This document shows, piece after piece, positions 16,746 through 24,709 of a stretch of DNA of 36,527 bases. The translations under genes were made by a program, and so were the position numbers. Below the pieces are notes generated by a model, which saw nothing but the letters and a program-made list of their open reading frames with translations, ran no database searches and was not told where the DNA came from. Origin of the DNA: an uncultured Pelagibacteraceae bacterium (GTDB lineage: Bacteria > Pseudomonadota > Alphaproteobacteria > Pelagibacterales > Pelagibacteraceae); assembly GCA_902571235.1 (NCBI GenBank), contig CACGBI010000012.1:1-36527 (forward strand), in the 5' to 3' direction. Position 1 is the stretch's first letter; each line of letters opens with the position of its first letter.

Positions 16746-17108
16746 TTATTTTTTATTTATTAATTTTTTAGATATTATTGCACCACCTAATAAGAAGATC
16801 AATAGAGGCAAAAACCACAATAAATATGTATTTTTATTAAATCTTGGTTCATACACAATCCACTCACCAAATTTATCCATTAAATAATTATAGATTTGCT
16901 CCTCTGACTGTCCTTGGCTAATCTTATTTTGAATTGTTAATTTGAGACTTGTAGCAAACTCTGAGTCAGAGTCATAAACTGATTGACCTTGACAAACTAA
17001 ACATCTTAAATTTTTTGTTATTTTGTTTTGTAATTTATCTTCAGTTGCATTTACTGGATTCAAATATATAAAAACTATAAATAATATAATAATATTAAAT
17101 AATTTCAT
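16746..17108 (-). CDS. ccmH: Cytochrome c maturation protein CcmH
   Basis: CcmH is the periplasm-facing thiol oxidoreductase that, with CcmG, keeps the CxxCH of apocytochrome c reduced for haem attachment. The 120-residue protein has a signal-like N-terminal segment, the motif NLRCLVCQGQS with its two cysteines, the helical region FATSLKLTIQNKISQGQSEE and YNYLMDKFGEWIVYEPRF typical of the family, and a C-terminal transmembrane helix (TYLLWFLPLLIFLLGGAI). It is the short form; the TPR-containing CcmI part is not fused and not found next door. The start overlaps the ccmG stop by 4 bases. Confidence 0.95.
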   Translation of the reverse strand: MKLFNIIILFIVFIYLNPVNATEDKLQNKITKNLRCLVCQGQSVYDSDSEFATSLKLTIQNKISQGQSEEQIYNYLMDKFGEWIVYEPRFNKNTYLLWFLPLLIFLLGGAIISKKLINKK

Positions 17109-17620
17109 TTTATAATTTGCTCAATTTCTAAAAGAGAATTTGCATTAAGTGGTCCAATAAATTTTTTTACCACTTTTTTTTTATAAATTAAAAAACTTTC
17201 AGGTACACCAAAAGCACCCCACTCGATAGCCTTTGTTCCATCTTTATCAAGTAAAATTTTTTTATATGGATCTCCTAACTCATCAAGAAATCTTTTAGCA
17301 TTTTCTAATTTGTCTTTATAATTTAAACCAATAATTTCTAATTTATCATATTTATTTAAATCAGTTAATATAAGATGTTCATCTCTACATGGTACACACC
17401 ATGATGCCCAAATGTTTAAAAGATAATATTTATCCTTATTAAAAATTTTTTTTGAATCTATTTTTTCATTTGAATAAAAAGATAACGCCGAAAATTGAGG
17501 AATATCTTTTATTTCACTTTTAGGTTTATAGAAATTTATCGTATTTAAACTTTTATAAAAAATAATAAAAACAAATATCAAAATTGAAATTGTTAAAAGG
17601 GATGTTATTCTTTTTTTCAT
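17105..17620 (-). CDS. ccmG: Thiol:disulfide interchange protein CcmG/DsbE
   Basis: This membrane-tethered periplasmic thioredoxin reduces apocytochrome c or CcmH. The 171-residue protein has one N-terminal membrane anchor (about 7-24), then a thioredoxin fold with active site WASWCVPCRDEH and the cis-Pro loop in WGAFGVPESFLI, the latter with the family GVPE motif. KYYLLNIWASWC and IIGLNYKDKLENA match the DsbE group. It lies between ccmF and ccmH with 4-base overlaps on both sides, so the three are translated as a unit. Confidence 0.95.
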   Translation of the reverse strand: MKKRITSLLTISILIFVFIIFYKSLNTINFYKPKSEIKDIPQFSALSFYSNEKIDSKKIFNKDKYYLLNIWASWCVPCRDEHLILTDLNKYDKLEIIGLNYKDKLENAKRFLDELGDPYKKILLDKDGTKAIEWGAFGVPESFLIYKKKVVKKFIGPLNANSLLEIEQIIK

Positions 17621-19491
17621 ATATCTCTATTTTTAAATAAACTAATAACTCCACCAAAAGAGATTAATACAACAGAAATCCAGATCCATAACATAAATGG
17701 TTTCTTTTGATATCTAATATTAAAGTATTCTTCATTTTGAACTGTATTCATTGTAATAAATTTATCGGATAAAAATGTAGTTTTTATATCAGCCTCACTT
17801 GTAATAATATTTGGCTGGTTATAAACTCTTAATTCAGGTTCTAAATTTTCTCTAGAATTATTTTCTTTTATTAAAAAATAACCTTTAAAAGATACATAAT
17901 TCTTCTCTTCAAATTTTTTAAGATCGTTAAATTTAATTTCAAATTTTTTGTTTTTAAAAGTTTCACCAACTTTCAAATTAGTAATAATTTCACTTGAAAA
18001 AATATTATTAAACAGAATACTTAAAATTAATAGACTAAATCCAAAATGAGATAAATTTTGGGAAAAATTTTGTAATTTTTTTTTAAAAAAATCTCTTATA
18101 GTTGTTAAGAAAAGATAAAATGCACTTCCGATTAAAATAGTATTAATCAAAATATTATTTCCAAAATTTTTTAAAATTAAATAGGAAATTAAAAAAGATA
18201 TAATTAAGAACAATATCAAATATATTTTTCCATCTAATTTACCTCTAATCCATGATAGTTGAGGGCCTAAAGCCATAAATATTAAAAATGGAATTAAAAA
18301 AGGGATTATTAATTTATGGTAAAATGGAGGACCTACAGAAATTTGCTCAGAGGAAATAACATCTAAAAATATTGGATAGACGGTTCCAATAATAACAACA
18401 GATAAAAAATACATCATAAACCAGTTGTTGATTAATATTGATGTTTCTTTACTAAATAGTGAAAACGAAATTACTTCTTGTTCATCAGATTTGTGAAATA
18501 CAAAAAAAACAAATAACGAAATAAAAATTAATATGAATAAAAAAGACAGTATAAATAAACCTCTTTCTGGATCATTTGCAAATGTATGAACAGAGTTCAA
18601 AATTCCTGAACGAACTAAAAAAGTTCCACACATACTTAATGTAAAAGTGGTTATAGATAAAATTATTATCCAAGAACTAAGCGTGGATCTTTTTTCTAAA
18701 ACTAAAACACAATGTAATAATGTTGTTAAAGCTAACCATGGCATTAAAGAAACATTTTCTACTGGATCCCAAAACCAAAAACCACCCCATCCCAATTCAT
18801 AATAAGCCCAGATTGATCCTAATAAAATACCTAAAGATAAAAATATCCATGAGATTAATATCCAATTTTTAATATGTATTGCCCAGGTTTTCGAAATATA
18901 ATTTAAACAAGTAGCGGCAAGCACACTGGAAAAAATAATTGATGAACCAACGTAACCCAAATATAAAATTGGAGGATGTATGGCTAAAGCAGGATCTTGT
19001 AAAATTGGATTAAGACCCAAACCTTCACTTGGTGATGGAAAAGTGTGATTAAAAGGATTTGAAGAATCTATTAAAAAAATAAAAAAACCAATTATTATTA
19101 TTTGTTGAAAAAGAACTGTTAAAATTCTGTATTTCTTTAATAGATTTTTAGATCTAACTAAAAATATAAAAATAAACAAAGTTAATACTAACAACCATAA
19201 TAGTAAACTTCCCTCATGATTTCCCCAAGTACCAGAAATTTTATAAAATAGTGGTTTAGTTGTATGAGAGTTATTAAAAACTGTATCATTACTAAAATCA
19301 GATAATAAAAAAGATACTATTAATCCTAAAAAGCTTACAATAACTAACAATAACTGAATAAATGAAAAGCTGATAATTTTACTATCTAATATTTCATGAT
19401 TCTTAAAATTTTTTATCGAAAAAAAAAATATAGGTAATGATATCGCTAATCCAAAAATTAAAGCATAGTATCCAATGGAGCTATATATCAT
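17617..19491 (-). CDS. ccmF: Cytochrome c haem lyase subunit CcmF
   Basis: CcmF takes haem from holo-CcmE and, with CcmH, attaches it to apocytochrome c. This is a polytopic membrane protein of 624 residues. Haem-handling signatures are ISGTWGNHEGSLLLWLL near residue 90, GLGLNPILQDPALAIHPPI, the tryptophan-rich WGGFWFWDPVENVSLMPW, and NSVHTFANDPERG. A periplasmic C-terminal domain (about 490-595) precedes the last helix. The length is close to the usual 640-660. It starts at an ATG overlapping the ccmE TAA by one base and ends with a 4-base overlap with ccmG. Confidence 0.97.
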   Translation of the reverse strand: MIYSSIGYYALIFGLAISLPIFFFSIKNFKNHEILDSKIISFSFIQLLLVIVSFLGLIVSFLLSDFSNDTVFNNSHTTKPLFYKISGTWGNHEGSLLLWLLVLTLFIFIFLVRSKNLLKKYRILTVLFQQIIIIGFFIFLIDSSNPFNHTFPSPSEGLGLNPILQDPALAIHPPILYLGYVGSSIIFSSVLAATCLNYISKTWAIHIKNWILISWIFLSLGILLGSIWAYYELGWGGFWFWDPVENVSLMPWLALTTLLHCVLVLEKRSTLSSWIIILSITTFTLSMCGTFLVRSGILNSVHTFANDPERGLFILSFLFILIFISLFVFFVFHKSDEQEVISFSLFSKETSILINNWFMMYFLSVVIIGTVYPIFLDVISSEQISVGPPFYHKLIIPFLIPFLIFMALGPQLSWIRGKLDGKIYLILFLIISFLISYLILKNFGNNILINTILIGSAFYLFLTTIRDFFKKKLQNFSQNLSHFGFSLLILSILFNNIFSSEIITNLKVGETFKNKKFEIKFNDLKKFEEKNYVSFKGYFLIKENNSRENLEPELRVYNQPNIITSEADIKTTFLSDKFITMNTVQNEEYFNIRYQKKPFMLWIWISVVLISFGGVISLFKNRDI

Positions 19492-19910
19492 TATTTTTCT
19501 TTTAAAGCCTCTTTGACTTCAGGAGGCATATAATTTTCATCATGTTTCGCTAAAATTTTTGATGCTTGAAAAAAGTTTCTATCTTTTAAAAATCCCTCCG
19601 CAACAACTCCTTTTCCTTCAGAAAATAAATTAGGCACAGCACCTGAATAAATAACATTAATTTCATTTTTAAAATCTGTTATTATAAAGTTAACTGAATT
19701 ATTTGATATTTCTATGGAATCTTTTTTAACCATTCCTCCAATCCTAATTTTCTTACTATCTAATTCAGGAACTGTTTTGACATCAGAGGGGGATTTAAAA
19801 TAAATAACATTTTCCTCTAAAGACTTTAGCACTAAAAAAACTGATAATGTTAAAACTAAGAAAATTAATAAGATGAAGATAAATCTTAGTTTAACTTTTC
19901 GACCATACAT
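19491..19910 (-). CDS. ccmE: Periplasmic haem chaperone CcmE
   Basis: CcmE binds haem covalently in the periplasm and carries it to CcmF. The 139-residue protein has a single N-terminal membrane anchor (about 8-29) and an OB-fold domain ([31 protein letters not shown]). The haem-attaching His123 and the axial Tyr127 are both present in [13 protein letters not shown], near the C-terminus. It is thus the ordinary His-type CcmE. It follows ccmD by 10 bases and overlaps ccmF by one. Confidence 0.96.
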   Translation of the reverse strand: MYGRKVKLRFIFILLIFLVLTLSVFLVLKSLEENVIYFKSPSDVKTVPELDSKKIRIGGMVKKDSIEISNNSVNFIITDFKNEINVIYSGAVPNLFSEGKGVVAEGFLKDRNFFQASKILAKHDENYMPPEVKEALKEK

Positions 19911-19920
19911 GGTTCAAAAG

Positions 19921-20148
19921 TTAAATTGTTTGGCTACTTGATAAAATTTCCTGATTGATAGTTTGAGATCTTGCAATTTTAGCTTTTTTATCATTGAGGG
20001 TTTCATATTTAGATAAGAATTTATTTTTCTCTTTAACGTACTGAATTTTTATTACTACATACAATGTTAAAAAACTTAATAAAGTAAACGAAAATGCTGA
20101 CCAAACATATAGTCCATATCCATTCATATTTATTGTTTCAATAATCAT
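19921..20148 (-). CDS. ccmD: Haem exporter accessory protein CcmD
   Basis: CcmD is a small single-pass membrane protein that holds CcmE and the CcmABC complex together. The product has 75 residues, with the family pattern GYGLYVWSAFSFTLLSFLTL at its membrane helix followed by a basic, coiled C-terminal tail (KIQYVKEKNKFLSKYE). A start at Met8 (MNGYG) would also give a normal CcmD. CcmD sequences diverge greatly, so the call rests on this motif plus its place between ccmC and ccmE. Confidence 0.88.
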   Translation of the reverse strand: MIIETINMNGYGLYVWSAFSFTLLSFLTLYVVIKIQYVKEKNKFLSKYETLNDKKAKIARSQTINQEILSSSQTI

Positions 20149-20852
20149 AATCTTTCTAACCCTTTGTTTTTCAACTTTATCAGTTCAGTATTATATTTCA
20201 TTAAAAAAATTAGCAATGAAAACAGTGCAAATGCCGCACTCATTAATATTAGAGGAAGAAGCATTGAAGAATGAATTGTAGACTTTGACATAATATTTAT
20301 CGAAGCTGGTTGATGAAGTGTATTCCACCAATCAACAGAGTATTTAATAATTGGAATATTAATAATTCCAAAAATAGTTATCAATGTAGTAATTTTAATA
20401 ACCTGCTCTTTATTCCTATAAATTCTCCAAGCTATCAAATATAGCAAATAGAAAATTGCTAAAATTAACATAGACGTAATTCGAGCATCCCAAGCCCACC
20501 ATGTCCCCCATGTAGGTTTCCCCCATATAGAGCCTGTTACTAATGCAACAATGCAGAAAACCAACCCAGAGGGTGCAAGACTTTTTGAAATTAAAAAAAA
20601 ATGTTTGTTCTTAAAAATATATCCACTTATTGATAATAATGTAATTGAAGAAAATATTCCTAAAGAAATCCAAGCTGCAGGAACATGCACATACATAATC
20701 CTTACTGAGTGACTTTGTTTGTAATCCTCAGGTGATAAAATTAAAGCCTCTAATAAACCTATTGAAAGCACTACTATAAATAAAGCAATTACAAACTTTG
20801 GTGCTCTTGAAGTAATTAAAAAAATTTTGTTTGGTTCTAAAAGTTTAAACAT
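20145..20852 (-). CDS. ccmC: Haem-handling membrane protein CcmC
   Basis: CcmC presents haem to CcmE at the periplasmic face. The 235-residue protein has six transmembrane helices. The tryptophan motif WGKPTWGTWWAWDARITSM and the two axial histidine regions (MYVHVPAAW and WWNTLHQPASI) are clear. It is the first gene of the ccm run here; ccmA and ccmB, which in many bacteria lie just upstream, are not in the window. A promoter and hairpin leader precede it (20886-20980). Confidence 0.96.
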   Translation of the reverse strand: MFKLLEPNKIFLITSRAPKFVIALFIVVLSIGLLEALILSPEDYKQSHSVRIMYVHVPAAWISLGIFSSITLLSISGYIFKNKHFFLISKSLAPSGLVFCIVALVTGSIWGKPTWGTWWAWDARITSMLILAIFYLLYLIAWRIYRNKEQVIKITTLITIFGIINIPIIKYSVDWWNTLHQPASINIMSKSTIHSSMLLPLILMSAAFALFSLLIFLMKYNTELIKLKNKGLERL

Positions 20853-20885
20853 AATTTATTTTATGAATCTTTAATATGAAAAATA

Positions 20886-20949
20886 TATCTGATCAAGAAT
20901 GCAGAGGGAGATAATAATGAGGATAAATTTTCACACCCTTGATCAGATA
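20886..20949 (-). ncRNA. Long hairpin in the ccm operon 5' leader (candidate regulatory RNA)
   Basis: The minus-strand RNA pairs 20949-20934 with 20901-20886. Twelve Watson-Crick pairs (TATCTGATCAAG with CTTGATCAGATA) continue inward as G-U, G-U, U-A and G-C, giving 16 bp around a 32-base loop rich in C and U. The two G-U pairs would be A-C mismatches in a plus-strand RNA, so the fold belongs to the minus strand, that is, to the ccm leader. The stem lies at the expected transcription start and ends 34 bases before the ccmC ATG. There is no long U run after it, so it is not an ordinary terminator. Confidence 0.55.
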
Positions 20950-20951
20950 AT

Positions 20952-20980
20952 AATATAAAATTACTCAATTTCTTTGTCTA
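20952..20980 (-). promoter_or_regulatory. Promoter of the ccm operon
   Basis: Minus-strand TAGACA (complement of 20975-20980) and TATATT (complement of 20952-20957) are separated by exactly 17 bases. Each differs from the sigma-70 consensus at one position. Initiation 6-8 bases further would fall at about 20944-20946, inside the first arm of the hairpin described above, about 92 bases before the ccmC start codon. Confidence 0.6.
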
Positions 20981-21018
20981 AGATTTGAATTAAATGTGTT
21001 TAAATGATGATAATTGTT

Positions 21019-21339
21019 TTAATTAGAGGGCTTGAAGTAACTAGACCCCTTTTTTCCAGAAAATATCTCCTCAATTAAAGGGTGTTTGATTGGCTCATCA
21101 GAATCATCCATAAGAAGATTTTGTTCGGATACATAGGCCTCGTATGTGATTTCATCGTTTTCAGCAAGTAAGTGATAAAATGGTTGATCTTTTTTTGGTC
21201 TAACATTTTTTGGAATAGATTGATACCATTCCTCGGAATTATTGAATTCAAAGTCAACATCATAAATTACACCTCTAAATTCAAAGTGTTTATGCTTCAC
21301 AATATCTCCAATGGAGAATTTAGCTTTTTGTATTGCCAT
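21019..21339 (-). CDS. hspQ: Heat-shock protein HspQ (YccV-like)
   Basis: HspQ is a small cytosolic protein first described as hemimethylated-DNA binding and later as a specificity enhancer of the Lon protease. The 106-residue protein has the YccV core: AKFSIGDIVKHKHFEFRGVI, the DVDFEFNNSEEWY turn, QPFYHLLAENDE and YVSEQNL, followed by a less conserved tail with HPLIEEIFSG. It starts MAIQKAKF. It is divergent from yciB, with an 89-base AT-rich gap between them, and lies upstream of the ccm leader on the same strand, with its own stop 38 bases before the ccm -35. Confidence 0.93.
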   Translation of the reverse strand: MAIQKAKFSIGDIVKHKHFEFRGVIYDVDFEFNNSEEWYQSIPKNVRPKKDQPFYHLLAENDEITYEAYVSEQNLLMDDSDEPIKHPLIEEIFSGKKGSSYFKPSN

Positions 21340-21428
21340 TGAGTTTAATATGGAGATTTAGAATTAAAAATCAATAAGAAAAAATATAAAGTTTTTGTGA
21401 TACTAATAAATATGTTAATATCTTTTAG

Positions 21429-21980
21429 GTGAATAAATCTTTTTTAAAATTTCTCACAGATTTTGGACCTTTAGCGATATTTTTTTTCTATTATTATAGT
21501 AACGGCAAAAATTTATCTATTGCAATACCTCCACTAATAGTTGCGACAATAATTGCATTAATTATTGTTTGGATACTTGAAAAAAAAATACCTCCGATGC
21601 CACTAGTAAGTGGAATTTTAATTACTTTTTTTGGTGGACTTACTATTTATTTTGATGATCCAATTTTTATTTATATAAAACCTACAATAATTAATATTAT
21701 GTTTGCTCTAGCATTGTTTTTTGGGAAATACTTTACAAAAGAACCGATTCTTAAGAAAATTATGGGTAAATCAATACCTTTAAATGATATTGGTTGGGAA
21801 ATTCTAAATAAAAGATGGATGTTATTTTTCTTTGGTCTTGCATTATTAAATGAATTTGTTTGGAGAACACAAACTGAGGAATTTTGGGTAAATTTTAAAG
21901 TTTGGGGAATGTTACCAATAACAATTATTTTTACTGGTTTTCAGATTAGTTTAATTAATAAATATAAAATAGATGAATAA
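21429..21980 (+). CDS. yciB: Inner membrane septation protein YciB (IspZ)
   Basis: This small polytopic membrane protein is linked in other bacteria to septation and envelope integrity. The 183-residue protein has five or so helices with family motifs: FLKFLTDFGPLAIFFFYYY at the start, MPLVSGILITFFGGLTIYF, IKPTIINIMFALALFFGKYF and WFxxFxxxNEFVWR-like FFGLALLNEFVWRTQTEEFW. The start is a GTG (21429-21431); the ATG shortly upstream runs into a stop and no internal Met would keep the first helix. It overlaps the DUF2794 gene by 8 bases. Confidence 0.93.
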   Translation: MNKSFLKFLTDFGPLAIFFFYYYSNGKNLSIAIPPLIVATIIALIIVWILEKKIPPMPLVSGILITFFGGLTIYFDDPIFIYIKPTIINIMFALALFFGKYFTKEPILKKIMGKSIPLNDIGWEILNKRWMLFFFGLALLNEFVWRTQTEEFWVNFKVWGMLPITIIFTGFQISLINKYKIDE

Positions 21981-22311
21981 CAATTTAAGATTAATAATAA
22001 ATAATTCTAAAGAAATGATAGAAGAGAAGCATTTTTTTGAGAAGGATGAATTACAAACAATTTTAGATCTATATGCAAAAATGGTATCTGAGGGTTCTTG
22101 GAAAGATTATGGACTAAGCATATCAAGCAAACAAGTTAGCTTCAGCGTTTTTAAAAACGCTACAGAAAATGCTCTTTATAAAATTTGTAAGAATTTCAAA
22201 CCTAAAAATAAAAATTTAAAATATTTAATAACTGATACGAACGGAAAAATATTAAAAAATTCTTTTGAACTAAGAGTTTTATTGAAAAATACTAATTGGA
22301 AAAACCTTTAA
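21973..22311 (+). CDS. DUF2794 family protein
   Basis: This 112-residue soluble protein has the landmarks of DUF2794, a family of unknown function found mainly in Alphaproteobacteria: FFEKDELQTILDLYAKMVSE, SWKDYGLSISSKQVSFSVFK, ALYKICKNFKP and ITDTNGKILKNSFELRVLL. It has no signal peptide or membrane segment. The start overlaps the yciB stop by 8 bases, so both belong to one short transcript that converges on the Bax-inhibitor gene, 8 bases away. Confidence 0.85.
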   Translation: MNNNLRLIINNSKEMIEEKHFFEKDELQTILDLYAKMVSEGSWKDYGLSISSKQVSFSVFKNATENALYKICKNFKPKNKNLKYLITDTNGKILKNSFELRVLLKNTNWKNL

Positions 22312-22319
22312 ATTTTTTG

Positions 22320-23084
22320 TTATCTTCTTTGACCAAATAGTCTTAAAAGCATAATGAACAAATTTATAAAGTCTAAGTAAAGAGTTAAAGCTCCCATTAC
22401 CGCTTTTTTGCCAACTACTTCACCAGAGTCACTTGCAACATACATATTTTTGATTTTCTGAGTATCATAAGCTGTTAAACCCACAAAAATTAAAACACCT
22501 AAAATTGAGATAACAAAGTACATCATTGAAGATTTCATAAAAATATTGACGATAGATGCAATTATAATTCCAATTAATCCCATCATTAAAAATGAGCCTA
22601 ATTTAGTTAAGTCTCTTTTGGTAGTGTAACCGTAAATGCTCATCGCACCAAAAGTTGCTGAACAAATAAAGAAAACTCTGGTAACACTCATCCCAGTGTA
22701 CACTAATAGAATTGAAGATAATGATAAACCCATTAATCCAGCAAAAACCCAAAAAGTTGTTTGAGCTTTCGATGCACTCATCTTATTAATTCCAAAACTC
22801 ATATAAAAAACAATTCCTAAAGGTGCCAACATGACTAACCATTTTAATCCAGACATATAAATTGCATTACCAACTTGAGTAAGTCCTATAATTGATCCGG
22901 CATCATTTGTGACTACTGACATTTTAAATGTTACAAGAGCAATTATACCAGTTAACAGTATTCCTGTTGCCATGTAGTTATATACTCTAAGCATGTAGGT
23001 TCTTAGGCCCTCGTCCGTTACTAATGCAGCCTCTTGTGCGGCAGCTTTAGCTCTTCCAAGTATTCCTTTTTTATCGAATTCCAT
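22320..23084 (-). CDS. Bax inhibitor-1/YbhL family membrane protein
   Basis: This is a seven-helix inner-membrane protein of the TMBIM/BI-1 family, whose bacterial members are proton- or calcium-linked channels of uncertain role. It has 254 residues with a soluble N-terminus (about 1-25). The motifs ATGILLTGIIALVTF, YMSFGINKMSASKAQTTFW, FICSATFGAMSIYGYTTKRD and LIFVGLTAYDTQKIKNMY match the family, as does the terminal DFINLFIMLLRLFGQRR. The Asp pair of the pH sensor region (TAYDTQ and LYLDFINLF) is kept. It is a single-gene transcript, divergent from the aldo/keto reductase. Confidence 0.93.
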   Translation of the reverse strand: MEFDKKGILGRAKAAAQEAALVTDEGLRTYMLRVYNYMATGILLTGIIALVTFKMSVVTNDAGSIIGLTQVGNAIYMSGLKWLVMLAPLGIVFYMSFGINKMSASKAQTTFWVFAGLMGLSLSSILLVYTGMSVTRVFFICSATFGAMSIYGYTTKRDLTKLGSFLMMGLIGIIIASIVNIFMKSSMMYFVISILGVLIFVGLTAYDTQKIKNMYVASDSGEVVGKKAVMGALTLYLDFINLFIMLLRLFGQRR

Positions 23085-23093
23085 AATAGGTGA

Positions 23094-23121
23094 AATATAT
23101 AGTCTTTTACTAATTATTCAA
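23094..23121 (-). promoter_or_regulatory. Possible promoter of the Bax-inhibitor gene
   Basis: Minus-strand TTGAAT (complement of 23116-23121) and TATATT (complement of 23094-23099) are 16 bases apart. The start site would fall within a few bases of the ATG, so the mRNA would be nearly leaderless; no Shine-Dalgarno is seen before this ATG. Confidence 0.4.
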
Positions 23122-23165
23122 GATGCCTTAAAAGACTTAAAAAAAATTAATACTATAAAACAGTA

Positions 23166-24203
23166 ATGAATTACAAAAAATTAGGAAATACTGACCTTGA
23201 TGTAAGCACAATTTGTCTCGGTACAATGACGTGGGGTGAGCAAAATACTCAAGAAGAGGGTTTCAAACAGATGGATTATGCTTTAGATCAAGGAGTTAAT
23301 TTTTGGGATACTGCTGAGATTTATTCTATTCCTCCAAGACAAGAAACTTTCGGGGATACCGAAAAAATCATCGGAAATTGGTTTAAAAAAACAAAAAAGA
23401 GAGACAAAATAATTTTGGCCTCAAAAGTTTGTGGACCTATGAGGGAATACGTCAGGGGCGGTGGAAATCAATTTGGAACAAAAAATATGACTGAGGCTTT
23501 AGATGGTAGTTTAAAAAGATTAAAGACAGATTATATCGACTTGTACCAATTACATTGGCCAGAGAGAAAAACAAACTTTTTTGGGAAATTAGGTTATGAA
23601 CATGATGATACTAATGAGTGGACTCGATTTGAAGACATATTAATTGATTTAAAAAAATTTATAGATCAGGGAAAAATTAGATATATTGGAATCTCAAATG
23701 AAACCCCATGGGGATTATCAAAATTTTTAGAAATATCTAAAGATAAAAATCTTCCAAGAATGCTTTCTGTTCAAAATCCTTACAACTTATTAAATAGAAC
23801 TTATGAAGTTGGTCTTGCAGAAATATCAGTTAGAGAAGAAGCAGGTTTATTAGCTTATTCTCCTTTAGCTTGTGGATATCTCTCTGGAAAATATATGAAT
23901 AATCAGCTACCAAAAGGATCTAGGATTGAACTACATAAAGATTTCTGGACTAGGTACAACAAGCCTAACACCGAAAAAGCAATTGAATCTTATTATAAAA
24001 TAGCAAAAAAAAATAAGTTAGATTTATCTCAAATGTCTTTGAAGTTTTTAGAAATTCAGCCTTTTGTGACAAGTGTGATTATTGGTGCCACAACAATGGA
24101 TCAGTTGAAAACTAATATAGAAAGTGTAAATATAAATTTAACAGATGATGTTATAAATGAAATTAATGAGGTTCAAAAAATTTACCCAAATCCATGTCCA
24201 TAA
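23166..24203 (+). CDS. tas: Aldo/keto reductase, Tas-like
   Basis: This cytosolic NADPH-dependent aldo/keto reductase has 345 residues, close to the E. coli Tas protein in length and in conserved runs: CLGTMTWGEQNTQEEG, the catalytic Asp/Tyr in FWDTAEIYSIPPRQET, Lys in ASKVCGP, His in YQLHWPERKTNFFGKLGY, and VIIGATTMDQLKTNIES near the C-terminus. Tas was found through suppression of a tyrosine requirement in E. coli; its real substrate is unsettled. The 3' end overlaps the start of the IalB-family gene by 10 bases. Confidence 0.92.
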   Translation: MNYKKLGNTDLDVSTICLGTMTWGEQNTQEEGFKQMDYALDQGVNFWDTAEIYSIPPRQETFGDTEKIIGNWFKKTKKRDKIILASKVCGPMREYVRGGGNQFGTKNMTEALDGSLKRLKTDYIDLYQLHWPERKTNFFGKLGYEHDDTNEWTRFEDILIDLKKFIDQGKIRYIGISNETPWGLSKFLEISKDKNLPRMLSVQNPYNLLNRTYEVGLAEISVREEAGLLAYSPLACGYLSGKYMNNQLPKGSRIELHKDFWTRYNKPNTEKAIESYYKIAKKNKLDLSQMSLKFLEIQPFVTSVIIGATTMDQLKTNIESVNINLTDDVINEINEVQKIYPNPCP

Positions 24204-24706
24204 TTAAAAAGTATTATATTTATTTTTTATTAGTTACTTTAGTTAACGCAACACCATTAAAAGCTGAGGAATTGAAAGAAATTGGAAAATATAAAGATTG
24301 GCAAACTATGATTTTAGTTGAGTCCACTGGTACAGTATGCTTTGCACAATCTTCTCCTGTTTTACAGGCGCCTAAAAAAAACAGAAGAGATGCAAGATTA
24401 TTTGTAACATTTAGACCTGATGAAAAAATTAAGGATGAGATAAGTGCTAGTCCAGGGTATGAATTTAATAAAAACAATTCTGTCACAGCAATATCAGGAA
24501 AAAATAAAATTAAATTTGACATTGTACAGCAAGGTTTTGCTTGGATAGCAGATAATAAAATTGAGAAGAAAATGGTTAAAGTTATGAAAAAAGGTTCAAG
24601 AATTATGATTACAGGATACAATCAAAAAGGATCACAAACAATTGATCATTATTCACTATTAGGTTTTACTAAAGCTTATAATGCTGCAAAAAAAGCCTGC
24701 AGCTAA
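24194..24706 (+). CDS. Invasion-associated locus B (IalB) family periplasmic protein
   Basis: The 170-residue protein has a signal peptide ending near NATPLKAEE and an IalB-type domain: KDWQTMILVE, the first Cys in TVCFAQSSPVLQ, RRDARLFVTFRP, FAWIADNKIEKKMVKVMKKG, and a C-terminal helix with the second Cys (AYNAAKKACS), likely forming a disulphide. The name comes from Bartonella, but the family is widespread in free-living Alphaproteobacteria and its function there is unknown. It overlaps the upstream reductase by 10 bases and is followed by argG after 3 bases. Confidence 0.88.
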   Translation: MSIIKKYYIYFLLVTLVNATPLKAEELKEIGKYKDWQTMILVESTGTVCFAQSSPVLQAPKKNRRDARLFVTFRPDEKIKDEISASPGYEFNKNNSVTAISGKNKIKFDIVQQGFAWIADNKIEKKMVKVMKKGSRIMITGYNQKGSQTIDHYSLLGFTKAYNAAKKACS

Positions 24707-24709
24707 TTA

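Noticed and set aside
20917..20958. Plus-strand mini-frame (14 codons, starts ATG, preceded by AGGGAG)
   Set aside because: It looks like a leader peptide with a ribosome site, but nothing on that strand follows until yciB at 21429, and its bases are explained by the ccm leader hairpin on the other strand.
21340..21375. Heat-shock sigma-32 type promoter for hspQ (CTCCATAT on the minus strand)
   Set aside because: The -35 is poor (CTTATTG), the spacing is long, and the start would fall at the ATG itself.
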